From contig NZ_RHHO01000027.1 of the NCBI RefSeq assembly GCF_003710865.1, forward strand, positions 1 to 64,000: 64,000 nucleotides of DNA, read 5' to 3'. This document shows positions 62,136 through 64,000 of the stretch, one piece after another (position 1 is the first letter of the stretch; the number at the start of each line of letters is the position of its first letter). Below the pieces are notes generated by a model. The model ran no database searches. It was not told where the DNA came from and saw only the letters and a program-made list of their open reading frames with translations. This DNA is from Brevibacillus borstelensis (GTDB lineage: Bacteria; Bacillota; Bacilli; Brevibacillales; Brevibacillaceae). The position numbers were made by a program, and so were the translations under genes.

Positions 62136-64000
62136 CTCGACTCCGAATAGAACGAATACCGCTACGGCTACGACCCATATGGCAATCTCGTGCAGGTAAC
62201 GGAAAACAACACCCAGACGACCAAGTACCACTACAATGCCCTTTCCTGGAAAATCAGCGAAACGGACGTTCCATCTGGAGCCGCGGAGACATTCGGCTAC
62301 ACCCCGAACGGCAAAGTTTCGGTGTTCACGGACAAAGCGGGCAACCGCCACGAGTACGCGTACACGCCGTTTTACGAGCTGTCCGAGCTGACGACAAAAG
62401 ACACGGCCGGTACGGTGAAAAACCGGGAAACCAAAGAGTATTACCCGAATACGTCTTTGGTAAAGAAAGAAACCAACAGCAATGGCCCGAACATCCAGTC
62501 CACCAGCCCGCTGTATCGCGAGTTGTTCTACACCTACGATCCGTTTCTGCGGATGAACAGCTTCACGGCATTTGGCAGACTCTATCAGATTCGCCATACG
62601 GACGCCGACGACCAGATGGATCAGTTGATCTACCCTGGAAATACAGCGGTTTCGTACCGCTATGATGACGCTATGCGCTTGACAGAGGTTACCAGTCCGG
62701 GACTGGACGGCACCCCGAAGACCGTTCGCTACGCGTATGAGCTCAGCGACGCGGGAGACACCTACACCCTGACCTATCCAAACGGCGTGAGCCTGGTGCG
62801 CAAGCGGGATTCGTTCGGCCAGGTCGACACACTGAAGCATTTCAAGAGCGGCACGTCTGTATGGCAGGAGAAGAACAGCTACTCTTTCGGCAACGTGACG
62901 AGCATTGAGCGAAACGGCACGACCTACCGCTACGAGTACGACAAAGTGGACCGCTTGACGAAGGAAAATGTGCCAGCGGGAGAGAATCGTTATTCGTATA
63001 ACGGCCGAGGCAGCCGAATGACCTTTGAAGGCACGCTGCCGGCGATGCCAAGTACAGCCACCTACACCTTTGACGAGCGCAACCGCCTGAGAGGCGTCAC
63101 CAATGAAAAGACGGGAGCCAAGGCGGAATATACGTACTATCCGGATGGGCTCCGTGCAACGAAGACAGCAGATGGCGGCGAAACCCGCTACGTGTACCTG
63201 AACGGCAGAGTCATCGAGGAGCTGGACAAAAACGGCCAGCTGAAAGCCCAGAATATTTGGGGGAATGAGCTGCTCTCCCGAAAGGACGTTGCGGCGAACA
63301 AGCGCGGCTACTATCTGTACAACAGCCACGGGGATGTCGTGAAGGTCGTTGGGGAGAACGGCGAGGAACTAAACCGCTACGAGTATGATACGTGGGGGAA
63401 TCTCACGGCGAAAACGGAGGGGATGTCCAACCCGTTTACCTATAGCGGGGAGATCTTGGATGGCGAGACCGGGTTCTACTATCTGCGGGCGAGGTACTAC
63501 GACCCGACGGTGGGGCGGTTTATTTCGGAGGATACGTATAAGGGGCAAGTGGATAATCCGCTGAGTTTGAACCGGTATGCGTATGTTCATAATAATCCTC
63601 TTAAGTATGTTGACCCAACTGGTCATGATGTTGAGATAGGCGGTTCGGCTATTAACAAGCCAGAAGATCTCCTTCTTGATGACAGAAAAAGAGCGGCTTT
63701 ACTAGATATCTACGAACGATATGGGTTAGAGGCCGTTCCCGAAATATATCGGGATCAGATTCAAATGTTTTCGGGTGACGTAATTCCAGGAGCAGCAGGT
63801 ATAAAAATTGTTCGTAGTGCTGGTAAGTCTGTTATTACAGCTATTAATGGAACAAAAGTGGCTAAGCCTGTACATGAACTAAGTAAGAATCAAGCCGCTC
63901 ATATCCTAACTAGACATTCAGCTAATAGCGTAAAAAATCAAATACAATACTGGCAAAAGAAGATGACTAATGAACAAATTGAGGCAATGCTAAGCAAGAG
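62136..64000 (+). pseudogene. Orphan Rhs 3' module with a different C-terminal tip (partial)
   Basis: A start-less copy of the Rhs 3' end. Homology begins near 62136; the frame is blocked by TAG at 62148-62150 where the parent has AAG, then stays open from 62151 to the window edge. After the shared Rhs core and DPTGH (about 63622) the tip is new: DVEIGGSAINKPEDLLLDDR, ERYGLEAVPEIYRDQIQMF, then KNQAAHILTRHSANSVKNQI with an HxxxRH pattern, and more beyond the edge. This is a typical displaced tip that can recombine into the full gene. No promoter or ribosome site is seen. Confidence 0.8.

Overview
The window looks like chromosomal DNA from a spore-forming, moderately GC-rich member of the Bacillales. 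Brevibacillus or a close relative is my inference from gene content, not from a search. Supporting signs are strong AGGAGG ribosome sites, sigma-A type promoters, a prkA-yhbH sporulation pair, a T-box leader, a lysine riboswitch, two pairs of Spo0A-box-like sites and a large Rhs (YD-repeat) wall-type protein. There are no rRNA or tRNA genes, no CRISPR array and no insertion sequence with a recognisable transposase.

Layout. 0-6 kb: DNA repair (ogt), an amidase-domain protein behind a 20-bp tandem repeat, a haem-type membrane protein, trmL, a HAD hydrolase and a secreted Lys/Ala-rich repeat protein. 5.8-9.5 kb: a tiny membrane protein divergent from prkA-yhbH. 9.5-13.4 kb: small and decaying genes (a transporter remnant, a lipoprotein pseudogene with two lesions) plus an SRPBCC protein, a WGxxGxxG protein and an ArsR-type regulator. 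13.6-16.5 kb: a PAS-PAS-GGDEF-EAL protein and a ferritin-like protein. 16.6-20.6 kb: amino-acid genes under RNA control, namely a T-box leader with an alanine GCC specifier before alaR-alaT, and a lysP-type permease under a lysine riboswitch.

20.9-39.9 kb is a type IV pilus region. It has a 1293-residue secreted multidomain protein, a minus-strand operon of three prepilin-like proteins, and divergently a plus-strand run of membrane protein, vanW, pilB, pilT, pilC, pilA, a highly structured non-coding segment, pilD, then pilM, pilN, pilO. Each operon start carries two TGTCGAA sites exactly 32 bp apart, suggesting control by Spo0A. 39.8-43.7 kb: small membrane protein, DinB, CGNR zinc finger, GNAT, an MFS exporter and 8-bp microsatellites.

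44-50.7 kb is a sugar-acid unit: a tripartite tricarboxylate-type transporter (tctCBA), KDG kinase, KDPG aldolase, a 2-hydroxyacid dehydrogenase and an IclR regulator. Matching three-half-site operators lie before the transporter operon and before the regulator. The regulator has no AUG, GUG or UUG in a sensible place and may start at AUC.

50.8-64 kb: an alpha/beta hydrolase, then a phage-derived regulatory set (Xre, ImmA/IrrE protease, S24-like protein lacking the usual Ser-Met), an ArpU-type regulator and a BhlA-type holin. These lead directly into a secreted PPC-domain protein and a 1859-residue Rhs protein with a variable C-terminal domain and a putative immunity gene. Behind it lies a start-less duplicate of the Rhs 3' end carrying a different C-terminal domain, which runs off the window. 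The strongest candidates for something new are the structured element between pilA and pilD (35840-36147) and the holin-Rhs-immunity-orphan-tip arrangement.
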